Counted from the first letter of the stretch, positions 35,476 through 48,591 are shown. The stretch is 64,000 nucleotides of DNA from Kalmusia sp. IMI 367209 (GCA_027946365.1 JAPEUQ010000001.1:3968001-4032000), one strand, 5' to 3'. Notes: generated from the sequence alone by a model not told the origin. Program-made: numbers and translations.

Positions 35476-38400
35476 TGACTCTAAAGGCGTGTGGGATTCA
35501 GCGTGTACGATATGTGTCATATCACGATGTCTTCAAGAGTGTAGATATAATCATGTAGAAATTTGGAAGAGAACAGAGTAGTTGAGGCACACGAATATTT
35601 GTCGCTTCCCCCAATTCCTCTGTCAGATTGAAAAGGTAGAATAGCTATCACAGCCTCCTCGTTAGACATGGACTGCCTTGAGCAGCCAATCTTTGTCCAA
35701 GCCTACATCTCCCGCATGCCACCGATGTTGGAGTATGGGGGATTTTCTAACCACAGCGAGTACACTCAAAGATGGCTGGCCACGTCACCCTACAAAAGTA
35801 GGGGTATTCGATAAGGCTAAGGAGGATCCGTGATCCCAAGTCTCATGATCTGTGAAGGGCGGAGACGGCTGTGAGCGGAAACAGATAGATGATTGAGCAC
35901 TAACGAAGTATTGCAGATACGAAGTAAAGGGTTTCCGTCACATGCACAACGTGAGGAACACGTAGACTCCTAAGGGCCTATATTGGCACGGGAAAAACAA
36001 TCCACGGTTAATGTACGTAGAGTTGTGGGTTGTATGCGGACTGGGAAGCAGACGTTTCCGCGACTGCTTTGGGCATCCTCGGGCTCCATACCCCTTTTAC
36101 TGTGTACCGCGGCCTTACGAGAGGGTACCGGGAAACATCTCCATGTTTGAGATGAGTACGGAGCTGAGGACTCCAAGGGCCAATATCTAGGAAAGCGTTG
36201 AAATCTTGATGATCCCTGTTTGACTTTCGGTGGGCATCCCACAGGCCAGAATCAAGTGGGTGCAAGCGGATTTGCCAGTTGGGAAGAAAGATGTGTCATA
36301 TCGGGGGACCTCCAGACCACAGTCGTGCGCATTCCAGCAGTCGCCAAGTCAGTAATGCTAGTTGTCAAGCTCAGCAGTGGCATGTTCGCCACAGTAACAC
36401 GTCAAGTAAGGCAGATCCATCCAGGTGGTCATGTCGTTGAGCAGGCTGAGCAAGCTGTCGAACGAATGCAACTAGGGCGCAGTGTTGCGTCGCAAATTCT
36501 GCATTCCGGGGCCGAACGGACAGCGACAGGCGTCTAACATTAATCATCTGCCGATACAGGCTTATCGGTAGCCCAGATGTGCGAGGTTTGACTAGTGTGC
36601 CTGGCAGAAGACTCGGATGGTCTGTACAGACGGTAGCGATGCGATCCGGAATGACAGGATCAAATGCAAACGATTGAATCTGGAAACAAACAAGACGGGA
36701 AAGTAAAGTTGACTGCGAAAACGAAAGCGTGGTGTCGCACAAATTAAAACCAAAGCCGGACCGATCTAATGCAGCTGGGCGAAGATATGAGAAGCAATAT
36801 GACTGGTGGACACAATTGTGTCGCCGTTGCACATATTGAACAACTTTCCAGTCCTGCTTGATGCGGGCTGACCTATTTGCAGTGTGTGAGCATATGAAGT
36901 GAAATCGATGCAACTGGAGTAAGATCCAATGAAAGCTGACTGCATAGCGACCAGTTCGAAGTATTTGATAACGCCTTGTATGTCCGGAGGAAAATTAACC
37001 GATCCGCAACGGAGTGTGGCTTCATAACGTTCGGGCCTAGATAGTATGTCGTGGGGCGAAACACGACAGGTTGTTCAGACGCACCCTATTGAGACCCGTG
37101 TCAAAGGATGATGCTGCAGTCATATACAGCAAGCATGCCTTGGCGTCGCGGTCGTAAATACTAGTTTGCCTGTCCTTGTTACTACAACCTCTCCATGTAC
37201 ACTCCATGTACAAGGCTGTTTGGGGTCCATCTCCGAAACAGATTCAGCCGGTCGGGGGACCTCGTACATCACTGCCACACAAATGCCGGATGTAGATTGG
37301 GGCAGCCTAATATTCTCTTGCGGAAGGCGTATGGCTGGTTGCGATATGCCGCGGTGTTGCAAAGAAAGAACATGTCTGACCAGGGGAAGACGGAAGAGAA
37401 GAAGGACATTCATGTGGAGCCGGAAGAAGCGGACTTGAAGAAAGAAAGCGCTGGCAGGGATGCATGCCACGACTAAGCGTGTCACAGCTGCAAGGTTCCT
37501 CGAACGGTGACACGGGCGCAGGCGGTTGGTCCACGAATGACCACGGCGATCAATAATAGCAGTGGCTGCTCTCAGCGAGCGTTTCGCCGAGGTTTGCATG
37601 GTTGCAGTTATTCTTGTGTACCAGCGGAGGCTTTGGGGATTGGGCTGTGCTTGCAGTTGGTTGGTCGCCACCTATTTGTGCACGCCAGTGAAACAATTCG
37701 CTGGTCTTTCAGTGATAGCCCTTCGGCTGCATACGGCATTTTGCTTCGAGGATATCTGCACCACACGGGCGGCTAGTGGTGGTGGTGAAGGCCAGCCAAA
37801 AGCGAACGGCATTGTATTATCGACATATCATGCGATACACACCACAAGGAACGCGCGGTGCTGAAGGGGATCCTGGCAAATTGACGAGGGGCAAGTGGCG
37901 TTGAGGCTGCACAGCGTTTGGGCTGACGGTGAATGCAGCGAGGCGGTCCAAAGTGAGCCGCAAAGAGGAAAAAACAGACGACGAGGAAGCGAATGGTCTC
38001 CATGGTTCCGAACCCGGGGTGTGCAACATGAATGGATCATGCCGAACAGAAGCATGTTCGTGTCGTGTCGCTTCCATGGTCATCAGTTGCATCAGTTGCA
38101 TCGGTGCCTGCTCGCTCCGCGTGCACTGCGGATGAGGAAGAGCCTTGCAGGGTCAAGCTGGAAGGTGGTGTTGAGGGGAAGCAGGCCTTGTTGACGGTGC
38201 ATAGAAAGTCTAGCTTCTTGTGGCGCAGATTCACGTCAGGCGAGTAGACGAGCGTGCAGCCCATCACCAACTGTCAGAATGTTGTTGCCGGGTCGGGCGT
38301 CAGCGAAACATCGCAAGTTGTGGTGTATTTGCGGAGGGCGTCTGCCAGCTCGCCGGAACTAGGCAGCGCACCATCCCATGAATCAGCGTCACGTCGACAG

Positions 38401-40851
38401 CAGCCTATCTGCTAGCCCAATATCCGGCAAGAGCTTCGGGGCCAGGCGCGTCTGTGTGGGTGTGTTGGTGGACTCAGCAAAGAGCATCCTGCAACGCACT
38501 CCCGTACCTTAACGTCCGCTTGGATGCCGCCGTTTGTCACACCAGACAGGCAACCGCCAAACTCTCGCGCATTGCACAAGGAAGAAAAAGGCTCAACCAT
38601 ATGCGTGGCGCTACTCGTGAGTTTCCTAGTCTTGGTGGCCAGGTCAGGCACTCGGGATACAGATTTACAGTAGCCTTGATTAGCTACACACATGCCGGCG
38701 GCAGCGGCAACAAGGCCTGCCGGTGATGAATGTGCGTTGTTGCGATCATCTCGCAAATGCAAATCGCGAGCTGACATGTTTCGCATGTACCCGTCCCGTT
38801 CAATAGCCACGGGAGGAAATGCCTTCGCGGGCGTTGGCCGGATAGTAGTGATCCACTAACACAGTCAGATGCAAACAAGATGCACATGTGCATCTGCTGT
38901 AAAAAAAAAAAATAATGACACAATGCATACTGGTGATACAGGATCCTTGTAGTCATCCATGTTGTAGGAGGCACAGTACATACGTAAATATAGGAGTGGG
39001 ATCCGTCAAACCGGTGATGGATGCCTTGGACTCGGGCCTCTACGGAGACGACATCTGATAGCGTGGCGTAGCGATGCTCATTCGTCCGCTAGCCGTCTTA
39101 CCTACTTCTTACGGCGAAGCGGGGATAAGATCTTTGTAGAGGACGAAGAGGCTAAACTCTGCGAAATGATGTTGAAAGGACCCAGCCGAAGACATTCGCC
39201 ACGCTCGTGTCTGCTGGAGCGTGAGCAGGGGGGCAGCCTTGACGGGTCTCAAACAACGTTTACATCGGACAGGGATTCCTGCGGTGGTGCGCGTAAGCCG
39301 ATGTTGCTCCATTCCTTTGACCAAACATGGCATCTGTTCAACTTTTCACCGCAACCAGGCCCCTTTGATGCGATCTCTGATTCTTTATGTCGCTAGCGTA
39401 GGCCAGGTGCGTCATGCCGGCGGTCTCATGGTCGCAGGCGGCAACAATGCGTGGGACGCGCGCAGAAACAAGTCGAAAGAGCACAACGACTCTGAAAAAA
39501 AGATTCTAGCTAGTCTCCACAGTTTCCATTGAGCCAGTCATCCACGACTAGTGTCACAGCATGTAGGATCTTCGCACCGAGAGGCGTTTTGCTAAGACGA
39601 GGGCGCTAGCATCATCGGTCGTTGGGCTTGCTCGGCGAGGACGGTTGTTGAAGGTAGCGAGCCGATATCATCGTCGATAATGAATCTATAGTGGGATTTG
39701 CGGTTTGCGCGTCGAGTCTAAGGCGCGGTACGTCTCAGCGTGGCGCGAACTTGGGCAGGACTAATAATGCTTCCCGATGGGGCCTAGTACAATCTTACAC
39801 CAGCGTTCCAGCGAGTCGCCGTGAATAAAAGCCTGCGGGGCAAACAAGGACATGCCGAGTCTCCTCCGTATCACGCCTTGTCCAGGCCGCCGCCATCGCA
39901 CCTCGCCAACACTAGCATTGTCCTCTCCACCATATTGGCGGTCTGACGGGATCATTCTCCCAGCACATGGACGGATGCACGGCTCCAGAGCCACATCACT
40001 ATTGCTGCACTCCTTGCCCGTCGTATCACGATATCAGCTACTCTAGCAAGAACCAGATGCTTCCAGATCCCCCATTTGAAATGGAAGATGGACGCGAGCA
40101 GGGGAGTAGGGTGTAGCTGGCCGTATTATGCTGAGTCATGTATCGTGTGGCCGCATTCGGTTCGCTCCAGGAGACCTCGCACGGGATCTACTCTGGATCT
40201 ACTCTATGCGTGAGTCTCTGAGGTTCAAGGGTGGCAGACGGATCCAGGCCAGAGTGTCATTGCGACCACGGGCACCAACTTAAAATAGGTTGGCAATAAG
40301 TTTTTTTTTGATAGACCGTGTCGAGGTTGGCAAGGGAACCGCCTCCAGAGACTTCAATGTATCGATAGCAGCGGGATGAATTACGTGTGCGTTCGGTACC
40401 ACACCAGCCCGGCTGTGCGGGTGCTCGCGCTTGCCTCACCCCACTCTCACAGAAAAATCCGAGCGGTCACGGCGCCGGCGCAGAGACAGTTGACCATGTT
40501 CGTCATTCGGTCCCCCTTGCGCCTCCAGTTGCATTGTTATTATTGCCATTATCATCATGAGCCGGCACGGTTGCACGGTTAGCGTCTGTCTGAGGCGGCC
40601 ACCCACCAGCGTTCTCGTCGCAGGGTGCCAAGCGGAATGCCAACTCGAAAAGCAATGTCAGCTCTGGCGCGGTGTTGCTGGGTTGAATGAAGGAGGGATT
40701 GGCGAACGAAGCGGTGGCATTTTACCCCTTGGGGCGTCACGCTGCGTTTGCAGCGGTCGCAGCGGTCGCATCGGCCTGCAATCACGGCCACCACGTCGCA
40801 GGGAGTGGAAACAGCCAGCCGCGAACCCTAGCCTTTGGAGCGGCCGTCCAA

Positions 40852-40891
40852 GCATCCAAGCATCCAAGCATCCAAGCATCCAAGCATCCAA
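40852..40891. repeat. five tandem copies of an 8-base unit (GCATCCAA)
   Basis: Five perfect head-to-tail copies of GCATCCAA are visible, followed by a partial copy and preceded by a related GTCCAA. A looser, related pattern (AGCATCCAAAGCACCAAAGC) reappears near 42480-42510. Confidence 0.9.
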
Positions 40892-42111
40892 GCAGGCCGG
40901 AAGTGACGGTGTTGAGTGGGAGCGCGGGATCAATACGTCGATGCGTGTTTCGCAGGGGCGCTGGTGGACGACGGTCCTGCGGTGCAGACTGCCTCAACTT
41001 GGAACGGCGCAATCTGGCCTCTGTGCAAGTTGCTTCCGGCGTGCCATTCGCCGGAAAAGACGCACCGAGGGATGCGGCCGGCGACCAGGGACGTTTTGAT
41101 TGGGCGCTCACACGACGCAGCGCAATTTGCAAAAAGAGGATTCATCGATCAGCAGCTCGCTCGAAACTCAGCCTGCAAAGCGTCGCGTTGGACAGGGTTC
41201 GGGCTCGGATTAAGATGATGGTTAGGGTAAGACGATATTATGGCCGCGAGCCACGGCGGCTTTGCTGCTCGTATCGAATCTGATACCGCTCAGACTTGCG
41301 GTCGCCGTCGCTTTTGGGCCGCCTGCGAGCGACGCTGCAGCGGAGAGGATCTAGCACAGGCTCTGGCAGCAAATCAAACACGGCATGGACGGAATGCTGC
41401 ACGCGAAATGCCATTCCAGACCGCCCGCCATGTCGTGGTTGGACCACCGATGCACTCGAGCATGCCTATCCGAGGGCGTTGCTTCATGCCCACCACCACC
41501 ACGACGGACTGCTAGTCGCGGCTAGACACGACGGACGGGGCTGCTTGGTTTGTGTGGGAGAGTGTGCTCGTCATGTTGTTGCTCGCTCTGGGCTTGGCCG
41601 TGCAGCAGACGTGGGTGCGTGAGGGCCGCCATGGGCAGGAGAGCCGGCCCACCCACGGGCGAGGCTACTGAAGACACTGTGCTTGCCGCGAGCTGGCTGT
41701 GGAGGCCGTGGACCGTGAACCGTGGACCGTCGACGCGCACGACGCTTCGTGCTCGCCGCAGGAGGCCCAATCAGCGAGGACGGCGGGTTGCTTGAGGCGG
41801 AGGTTGGCGACGAGGGCGTGGCGGCGCAGGCTAGGCGGGCCACACGCTTTGGGGCAAGCACCGCGCAACAGGCCATGTAGACGACACACGACTGGGTTGC
41901 GTGCGGGTCAGATGGCGGTCGCCGGCGTTGAATAATCAAATCCCATGATGGCGGACGGTGTCGCAGCTCGGTGGTCGAGGGCTGAGGTGATGGGCCCGCC
42001 AGGGCCCCGTTATTCCCTTCACAGCAAACGCGCGCAGCTCACACCCGCCGTCGCGCTGTCTCCGTTGCGCTGTACCGCCACGCATACGGCCGCAGACGCA
42101 ACCATGACTGC

Positions 42112-42118
<7 letters not shown>

Positions 42119-42157
<39 letters not shown>
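42119..42157. repeat. (GCA)13 triplet repeat
   Basis: Thirteen perfect GCA triplets. They lie outside any supported coding exon, about 1.1 kb upstream of the Clg1-like start codon. Confidence 0.9.
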
Positions 42158-42163
<6 letters not shown>

Positions 42164-42868
42164 GCACCGCACAAAGCAGCACGGCCTTCCAGGCTGCGGG
42201 CTCAAAGCCCCCCAAAAAAGCTCGCCGCGCAAGAAAGCACCACACAGGCGGGCGCGCAACGCAACGCTACGCTACGCAACGCAACGCAACGCAAAACGCT
42301 GCCTGGCTGACCGCGGAGCGCTGGCTCTAGCGGAGACGCCTGCTGCTGCGTTTCCACTTTCCACGCACGCTTGGCCGCGCCATGATCCATGATGCAGACA
42401 GCCCACGGGCGGCCGGGGCGGGCTCTGTCTTTGTGCGCTGGGCGCCGCTGGTGGACGACGGGGGGGGGACAAAGCTCCCAAAGCATCCAAAGCACCAAAG
42501 CACCCAAAGCACTGCGGTCCATCCGCCGGCGCAGGGGTGCGCCTTCCCTCTTTCGCGGCTGCCTGCCTGTCGTTGGGGACCCCTGCTGGCGCGCGGCCCG
42601 TGCGCCGATGAAGTCAGAAGCTTTGGATCAGCCTCTACAGTCAGTCCCAATGCCTGGAACCTTCCGAGCCTTGCCTTCACACGGAGTCGTGAATTATGTT
42701 TTATCACCCAACGGCCCCAAGCCATGCCTGCCTGCGCAAGCAGCACGCGGGCCGGGGCAACAAGCTGCTGCCCCTAACGGCACAATCGCCAGCGCCAGCA
42801 CCAGCACCAGCACCTTTCCCTGCCGCTCCTGGCTAGTACCCCATGTGCAGCCTTCACCACGGCTGCCA

Positions 42869-42895
42869 CTGCTGCTGCTGCTGCTGCTGCTGCTG
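42869..42895. repeat. (CTG)9 triplet repeat
   Basis: Nine perfect CTG triplets about 380 bases upstream of the cyclin start codon. Their orientation is the reverse complement of the GCA run 700 bases to the left, so the two could pair in a transcript. Confidence 0.9.
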
Positions 42896-43273
42896 CTTCC
42901 TTTATTGCCCGCCGCACCTTCTTTGCCTCACCTCACCTGCTCCAGGAACGTCGCCGCCGACGCGCCCCCGGAACGTTGCATCCATTGGCCGAGCATAATT
43001 TGCCCCGGCATACCGTCAACAATCGAACAACACTGACGCTTCCCTTGCTTGCGCCTAGCTCCCTTCTGCCATCACAACTTCCTCCGAATGGGCCCAGAGT
43101 GAGGATACAAACCACTGTTCCATACACTCCGAGCTCCACCCTTCGCCCATGCCCCCTCAACGCTGAAGCCCCGGTCCCCGCTTCCGCCGTTCACCACCAT
43201 CACTCTCACCAGCACCCTCACCCTCACCCTCCTCTCACAGAGCCAGCGTTCAACAACAACTGCCGCCGTCCAC

Positions 43274-45197
43274 ATGCTCGAGCTACACCTCCCTCACCCA
43301 ATGCCTCACGCCGTACCCCGGGAGCGTCCCTTCGACTTCTACGCCCCCTCTCGCTCCTTCTCCAAGATGGATTCCACCCGCCAGATGCAGCTCCCCGTGC
43401 CCCAGTACAACGGCAACCACGCCCTCGATAGCCTGAGGGCCGCCCAAAGACAACAATCTCTCACGCCGTCCTCGGACTTCCCCAGCTCAGCAGTGCGAGT
43501 GGTCTCTCTGCCCCCAACCGAAGGTGCTGGCCACGAGTATGGATATCAGCTACCAGCAATCGGCAACTCTCGCACCATGACGGCACAGATCAGCCCAACT
43601 GCACAGCGGCAGCCGCAACAGCAGCAGCAGCAGTCCGTCCAGAACGTGCCCCAGCGGAAGATAGCGGCCAACTTGATGATACCGTCTTCCATCAACACAC
43701 CCCAGGAGGGTCTGCCCCAATTAGCAGCAGAGGTGAGTGCGGCAATCCTACATTCACGGTTTGTTCCAGCTCACTCTGTCCTAGGTGACATGCCTCTTCT
43801 GGTTCGAGAGCTCTACAATCCTCAAACAGGTCGTAGACGGTAGCTCGCCCAGGTTTCCGATCCAACCCCTCTCTCCAGACGCGCTTCCGACGACTGGCTT
43901 CAGAAAGTGGGTGACGACGATTCTCACAACCACACAAGTAGCACAGAATGTCATTCTCTTGGCACTGCTCTTCATCTATCGGTTGAAGCTCACCAACCCG
44001 ACGGTGAAGGGAAAGCCAGGCAGCGAGTACCGTCTCTTGACCGTGGCTCTCATGCTGGGGAATAAATTCCTGGACGACAACACCTACACAAACAAGACGT
44101 GGGCTGAGGTTTCGGGCATCTCTGTGCAGGAGGTTCACGTCATGGAGGTCGAATTCCTCAGCAATATGAGGTACAGCCTATTCACATCTCAGAAAAAGTG
44201 GGATGAGTGGCACGTCGTGCTTGGAAAATTTGGAACCTTCTTCGATCGGGCGTCAAAGATACCGCCACCCAATGCCATCAGCCCCGTTGGCACAGTACCG
44301 CCTCTTTTGGTTCAATCCAAATTTGCGCCTTCACCTCCCACACGACAGCAGGCTTCACCACCGATGCCAATGGTCTATTCGCCATCAAACGGTCAATACT
44401 CCAACACCCCGCTTTTGCAACCGCAAGCAACATCCACCGCCGTTTCTCCGATTGGCCCTCTTCCGGACCTTGGACCCATTGTGCAACGCAAACGCAGCTC
44501 CGACTACACTTCGGAACCACCACCCAAGAGACAAGCCCACGGCTTCGCCCCGGGTCCTTACAGCAACGCACCATTAATCCCCACGTTGCAAGCACCCGTC
44601 AATAGGTCGTTCGAATCACACCCATCGACGAACAGGCTTCCCCCGCTTCCTAGCCTTTCGATTCCGGCTCCGCAGTCTGCTCCTCCCATGCAGGTCAAGA
44701 ATTGGTCGGATCTTCCACTACCTGTTCCGGGAGGCCGTTCCATGGCCATGGTTTATCCTCCTCCCGTCCAGTGGCAACAGCCCGTTAGTACTCCAACGTC
44801 CACGGCTCCTCCTTCCATCTTCTCGACAACGCAGACACCAACTGCAGACGGTTCGCGCCAAGTTAGCCCATACCCGCCTTCCGCTGGCTCGTCTCCAGTG
44901 AGCGCAACGTATCCAGCCTCGGGCCAAAGGCAGTTGTCTCCGTCGTATTTCCTCAACCAGCGACAGTCACCGTACCGCCCGGTCCGTGGTGTCCACACCT
45001 TGCTTGTGCCTCCCCCTACAAGCTCGATTCACAACCCGGCCCGCAACATCGCATACGACCAGATGCAATATCAACCGCTTGGTCGTCCCATGGCTGAGCG
45101 TCGTGCCGGACCGCTTCCTTACATGGACAACGGCGCCTGGTCGGACATGAACCAATTTCATCAACGGCCCATTCCGCAGCAGCCAGTCTTCCGTTGA
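43274..45197 (+). CDS. CLG1: Clg1-like cyclin (Pho80/Pcl family, Pho85 partner)
   Basis: Yeast Clg1 is a cyclin-like protein that binds the kinase Pho85. Exons 43274-43732 and 43785-45197 give 623 residues. The N-terminal 150 residues are low complexity with a short glutamine run (RQPQQQQQQSV). The cyclin box spans about residues 190-300: FRKWVTTILTTTQVAQNVIL, FIYRLKLTNP, EYRLLTVALMLGNKFLDDNT and TYTNKTWAEVSGI, then VHVMEVEFLSNMRYSL. The C-terminal half is proline- and serine-rich and probably disordered. The intron (GAG|GTGAGT to CCTAG|GTGACA) keeps phase 0. The long GC-rich upstream region with triplet repeats is unusual among the genes here. Later Met codons (for example MDSTRQ) could also be starts. 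Confidence 0.87.
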
Positions 45198-46270
45198 AGA
45201 CTGCGCGTCTCATTTTTGTACATATGCATGACTGGCCACCGATCCTTGGTACCATGGTGGGTTGGTACAGGATCCTTTCTTGTTCTTTTGTATTTTTACC
45301 GCGTTCGAGCGTTGCATGGCATTGGGTGGTCTTTTTTTTTTTGCTGCTTTTTTTCTGCACCTTATTCAAGCATTTACAAGGCGTTATAAGTCTAGTTCAG
45401 ATGAACAGCATCTGCAGACCAATGGGTCTTGATACTAGGGCGTTTACACAACGGGGCATTTGCATCTGCCCACATGCATAGGAACATGGGGAATATTGGG
45501 GTTTGCATCTTAGTAGAGCAGGGTACTGAATAGGCCTCACCCGAACCTTCGGTGGTTCCCACGGTGGGCGCAAATGGAGATTAGTATCGAGCGTGGCATC
45601 AAACCCTCCCAATGAGTGACCTTGTTGAACCGAGTTTGACTTCGAGATCGAGTTGATAGTTGTGTTAGATCAAGTGTTAGCGTAGTCCCCGTGCCACGGT
45701 TGTCTCGTGCTCGAGCGTGTGCGGTGATGTGATGTTGTAAATGTGGCGCTCCTATTGGCCAGAAGGATTTCTTCAATGGATACAAGCGAAGCTCGCGTGC
45801 AGCTTCCATTTTGCCAATCTCACGCTCGGCAAATGTGGAAGGTGCAGGATCATGGTTGGCGCCAGGCTTGTCCGGAGGCGCCTTCTTACAATCACAAGAC
45901 AAAGCAAGACCAGATTTCGCACGTCCCGGACGCTCAGCATCCAGCAAATGACCGCGACGATCGGCGGGCCGCCCGCCTACAGACAAACGAGACGATGTCA
46001 CGAAGCCAGTTTTCTTTGCGTTTCCCGGTGACATGGTGGCGTGGGGTTAGGCCAGATTTGCCGTCAGTCGAGTGCGAAGACGAGACAGGCGGCGTCATGA
46101 GTCGCGGCTCGGACGGGCTAGTCGCGACGTCGCACTTGTTGAAGGGCCAACACGACGCACGCTCATCAATGGAAATGCAAATGCAGCGTTTGCCCCAGCC
46201 CAGCCGAATACGAGGAGACTTCGGGTCGGAGAGCTCAGGGGAGGGGTCGATGCGCGTCAAACCGTCGTTG

Positions 46271-46290
46271 CCTTGCCTTGCCTTGCCTTG
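46271..46290. repeat. (CCTTG)4 tandem repeat
   Basis: Four perfect CCTTG copies, flanked by imperfect TTG-containing sequence. No gene overlaps it. Confidence 0.85.
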
Positions 46291-47449
46291 CGCGTTGGGG
46301 TGCGTTAGGCGGGATGGAACGAGTCTTCTTTGGCAGACTCATCTCCGGTCCGAAGGGGCTCCATCTTTGGGTCATCTTTGGGTTAGATTGTAGATGTCCC
46401 AGTCGACTGGGGTGCGAAGAGGAGGTGAGGAGCGGAAGCCGAGCCGCCACGGCGTAGTGCATAGTACATGCATTCAACTGATGAGCGGAGAAGAGACATG
46501 GGACTGGGCGAATTTGCGTCCTATACCATGCATGCGCTGGCGTGGAGATACCGTCACGCTCCCGTCTCTCTCTTTTGTGGAGACGTATGATTTGTTTTTG
46601 TGGTACGGATAGGGTTTCCAATCAATCAATGGTCCCGGTAGCGCATTCATCATCAATATTTGCGTGGGCTATCCCTCGCTATCGATTCACGGACTCGCCT
46701 CATCGATTACGCTTTCGCTACGCTTCAATATCCGCTTCGTCGTTCTGCAATATAGAATCTAGTCCATTCGGGGAGGCGCACAGTGTCTTGTCGCAGTGTC
46801 ATTCTGTGCATTGGCGGTGTCGCTGCGCCGGTACGATTCGTCGTCGAGGGCACAGCGTACCAATGGCTGACATGCTACATGGGCCTCAATCACCGAAGAA
46901 ATGCTGCTTTAGGTTGGCACTACGGCGCGAGTGAAGACTTTGTGTTTGCCCTTAGCCACCGTCCGAGTCGGTCAGCACTCGGCAGTGGTGGGAATGAGGG
47001 TCGAAGGATGGGCGGTCGATGTGGCGCTCGCGTGGACGTCGGGTTGTGCTTCGAGAAGCTGTCTCTCGTCTACGCAGCTCCCGGTACAAGGATGGAGTTT
47101 GTTTGGGCTAACAACATTCGGAACTTGTTGCTTCAAGTAAGTGAGTCGATGACCACGCCATCTCACCATCTTGTCGGTGGTTTCTGATATTTATCCCGGG
47201 GATATTTTCTCCTGATCCGGGTGTTCCGAGTGCATCGCTCGAGGTATTTTTTTTATATCCGTGCCGTGGATGCCGAACACCCACTTCATACATTACGTGG
47301 AATGCATCGTTTATCTCCACAAGGACTCAAGCGTATCATATCTACCGTCCCACTATTCCGAGGCATCTGTATGATCTCACAACATTCTCTTACCCCATAT
47401 ACTGCCGTTTCGAAAAGTGTCGGGAACTTCGCAGAGCATGAAAGGAGGA

Positions 47450-48070
47450 GCACTTGCACCTTTCAGGGTATTTTTTAACAGACTATTCTCTATATATCGA
47501 ATAATACGTAATCACGGCAAGGATAATCACAATACGTGTGAATTGGAAGATCTAATTGAATCTTCGTATTTTTATGCCAGTGTTATAATGTAAAGGCAAG
47601 ACCTAGGTAGGTATACATACTCAAATACAGGGAAACAAAAATAGCAAATTTCCCTCCTGTTAGTTTCTAAGTTGCGTGCGGCGGTATTTTTATTTTAAAA
47701 AGGGTAGTTTCGTTCTTCATGCTTTTAGTTGTCTTAGTGTCCAAAGAAGGACTTGAAGATATTAGCCGATATCATACTTTTTGTAACGTATGCTCAACAT
47801 CTTTTTGCGTGGAAAGACCTTACTAGATAAACAGAAAAAATCAGCCGAAGCAAATTCATCCCACACTGTAAAAGCGCAGTTCGGCTTCGCCTCGCTAAGC
47901 AGTAAGGGGATATTCTATGGCTTAGAGTAAGTCTTAAAGGCATATAAGCTACTCAGTATAGTAGCTATACGTAGAGCTAATTATTATAAGACATATAGAT
48001 AACCAGACAGTATACGTAGTCTATAAGCACCCAGCATTAAAGTACGGTGATTTGGTCGCTTAAGGTAGAA
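47450..48070. repeat. TA-rich, RIP-like tract (probable decayed repeat)
   Basis: Base composition shifts abruptly to A/T with many TpA steps, most strongly at about 47920-48040. A short GC-richer island (near 47880-47900) interrupts it. Such patches are typical of repeats mutated by RIP in filamentous ascomycetes. No transposase or reverse-transcriptase remnant can be read by eye, so the parent element is unknown. Confidence 0.45.
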
Positions 48071-48558
48071 TTATGGCTTTTAACATGTGCGCACCGGACG
48101 GAAGATACTTCAACACTACTCTAGTGAGTAGTGGAGCTATGGGGTAAAACATCCACCTTTGAGCTAGGAGCATGTGTAACCCTGCTGGAATGGCACTAAT
48201 ATTGGGCTTCAGTGATGACGATCTGAGAAATGTTTACGACATCAATTTGCGGTGCGGTGAAGGGAATAAAGTGCATAGTGTGCCACTTGGGCATAGTTCG
48301 AGCAAGCTTTGGCGCATGTAGTATGCTGGACGACGTGGGAACTTGGAGAACGGAAACTCAAGACAGAATATAGTTTGCTGCCACACACACTCTCATTTAA
48401 AACCGTAAATTTCCATCACACTTGCGTACCAGTAGCGAGGAGGAAAATTGGAGAAGGTTGGACAGAAAGAAGTCAGAAAGCCAGAGACGTTTAGATAGTT
48501 TGGGTTAGTTGGGAGCTTGAAAAAGCACCGTGGGAGCGTAGAAGTAGAAGTAGTAGTA

Positions 48559-48591
48559 GAAGAAGAAGAAGAAGAAGAAGAAGAAGAAGAA
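48559..48591. repeat. (GAA)11 triplet repeat
   Basis: Eleven perfect GAA triplets preceded by imperfect GTA/GAA triplets from about 48541. It is a purine-only run on the plus strand and lies outside any supported gene. Confidence 0.9.

Larger units (their letters stand above)
35476..43273. other. 7.8-kb stretch without a supportable gene
   Basis: Open frames of up to about 215 codons occur on both strands, but they overlap each other, lack recognisable motifs and show no consistent splicing. From about 40.4 kb onward the sequence becomes GC-rich with simple repeats (listed separately). The last few hundred bases before 43274 are C-rich and probably form the promoter and 5' leader of the cyclin gene. 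A long non-coding RNA or a lineage-specific gene cannot be excluded. Confidence 0.45.

Noticed and set aside
36371..37671. Minus-strand open frames of 180 and 183 codons
   Set aside because: No recognisable features. Competing frames exist on the other strand and nothing connects them by splicing.
40852..40891. A CRISPR-like array
   Set aside because: The units are contiguous 8-base copies without spacers, and the genome is eukaryotic.
40557..41283. Several 180-200-codon frames over the GCATCCAA repeat
   Set aside because: The repeat keeps several frames open at once; the encoded sequence is repetitive and unrecognised.
45743..46393. A 216-codon plus-strand open frame after the cyclin gene
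   Set aside because: No domain, a low-complexity run, and overlapping frames on both strands. The sequence contains a pentanucleotide repeat rather than coding signal.
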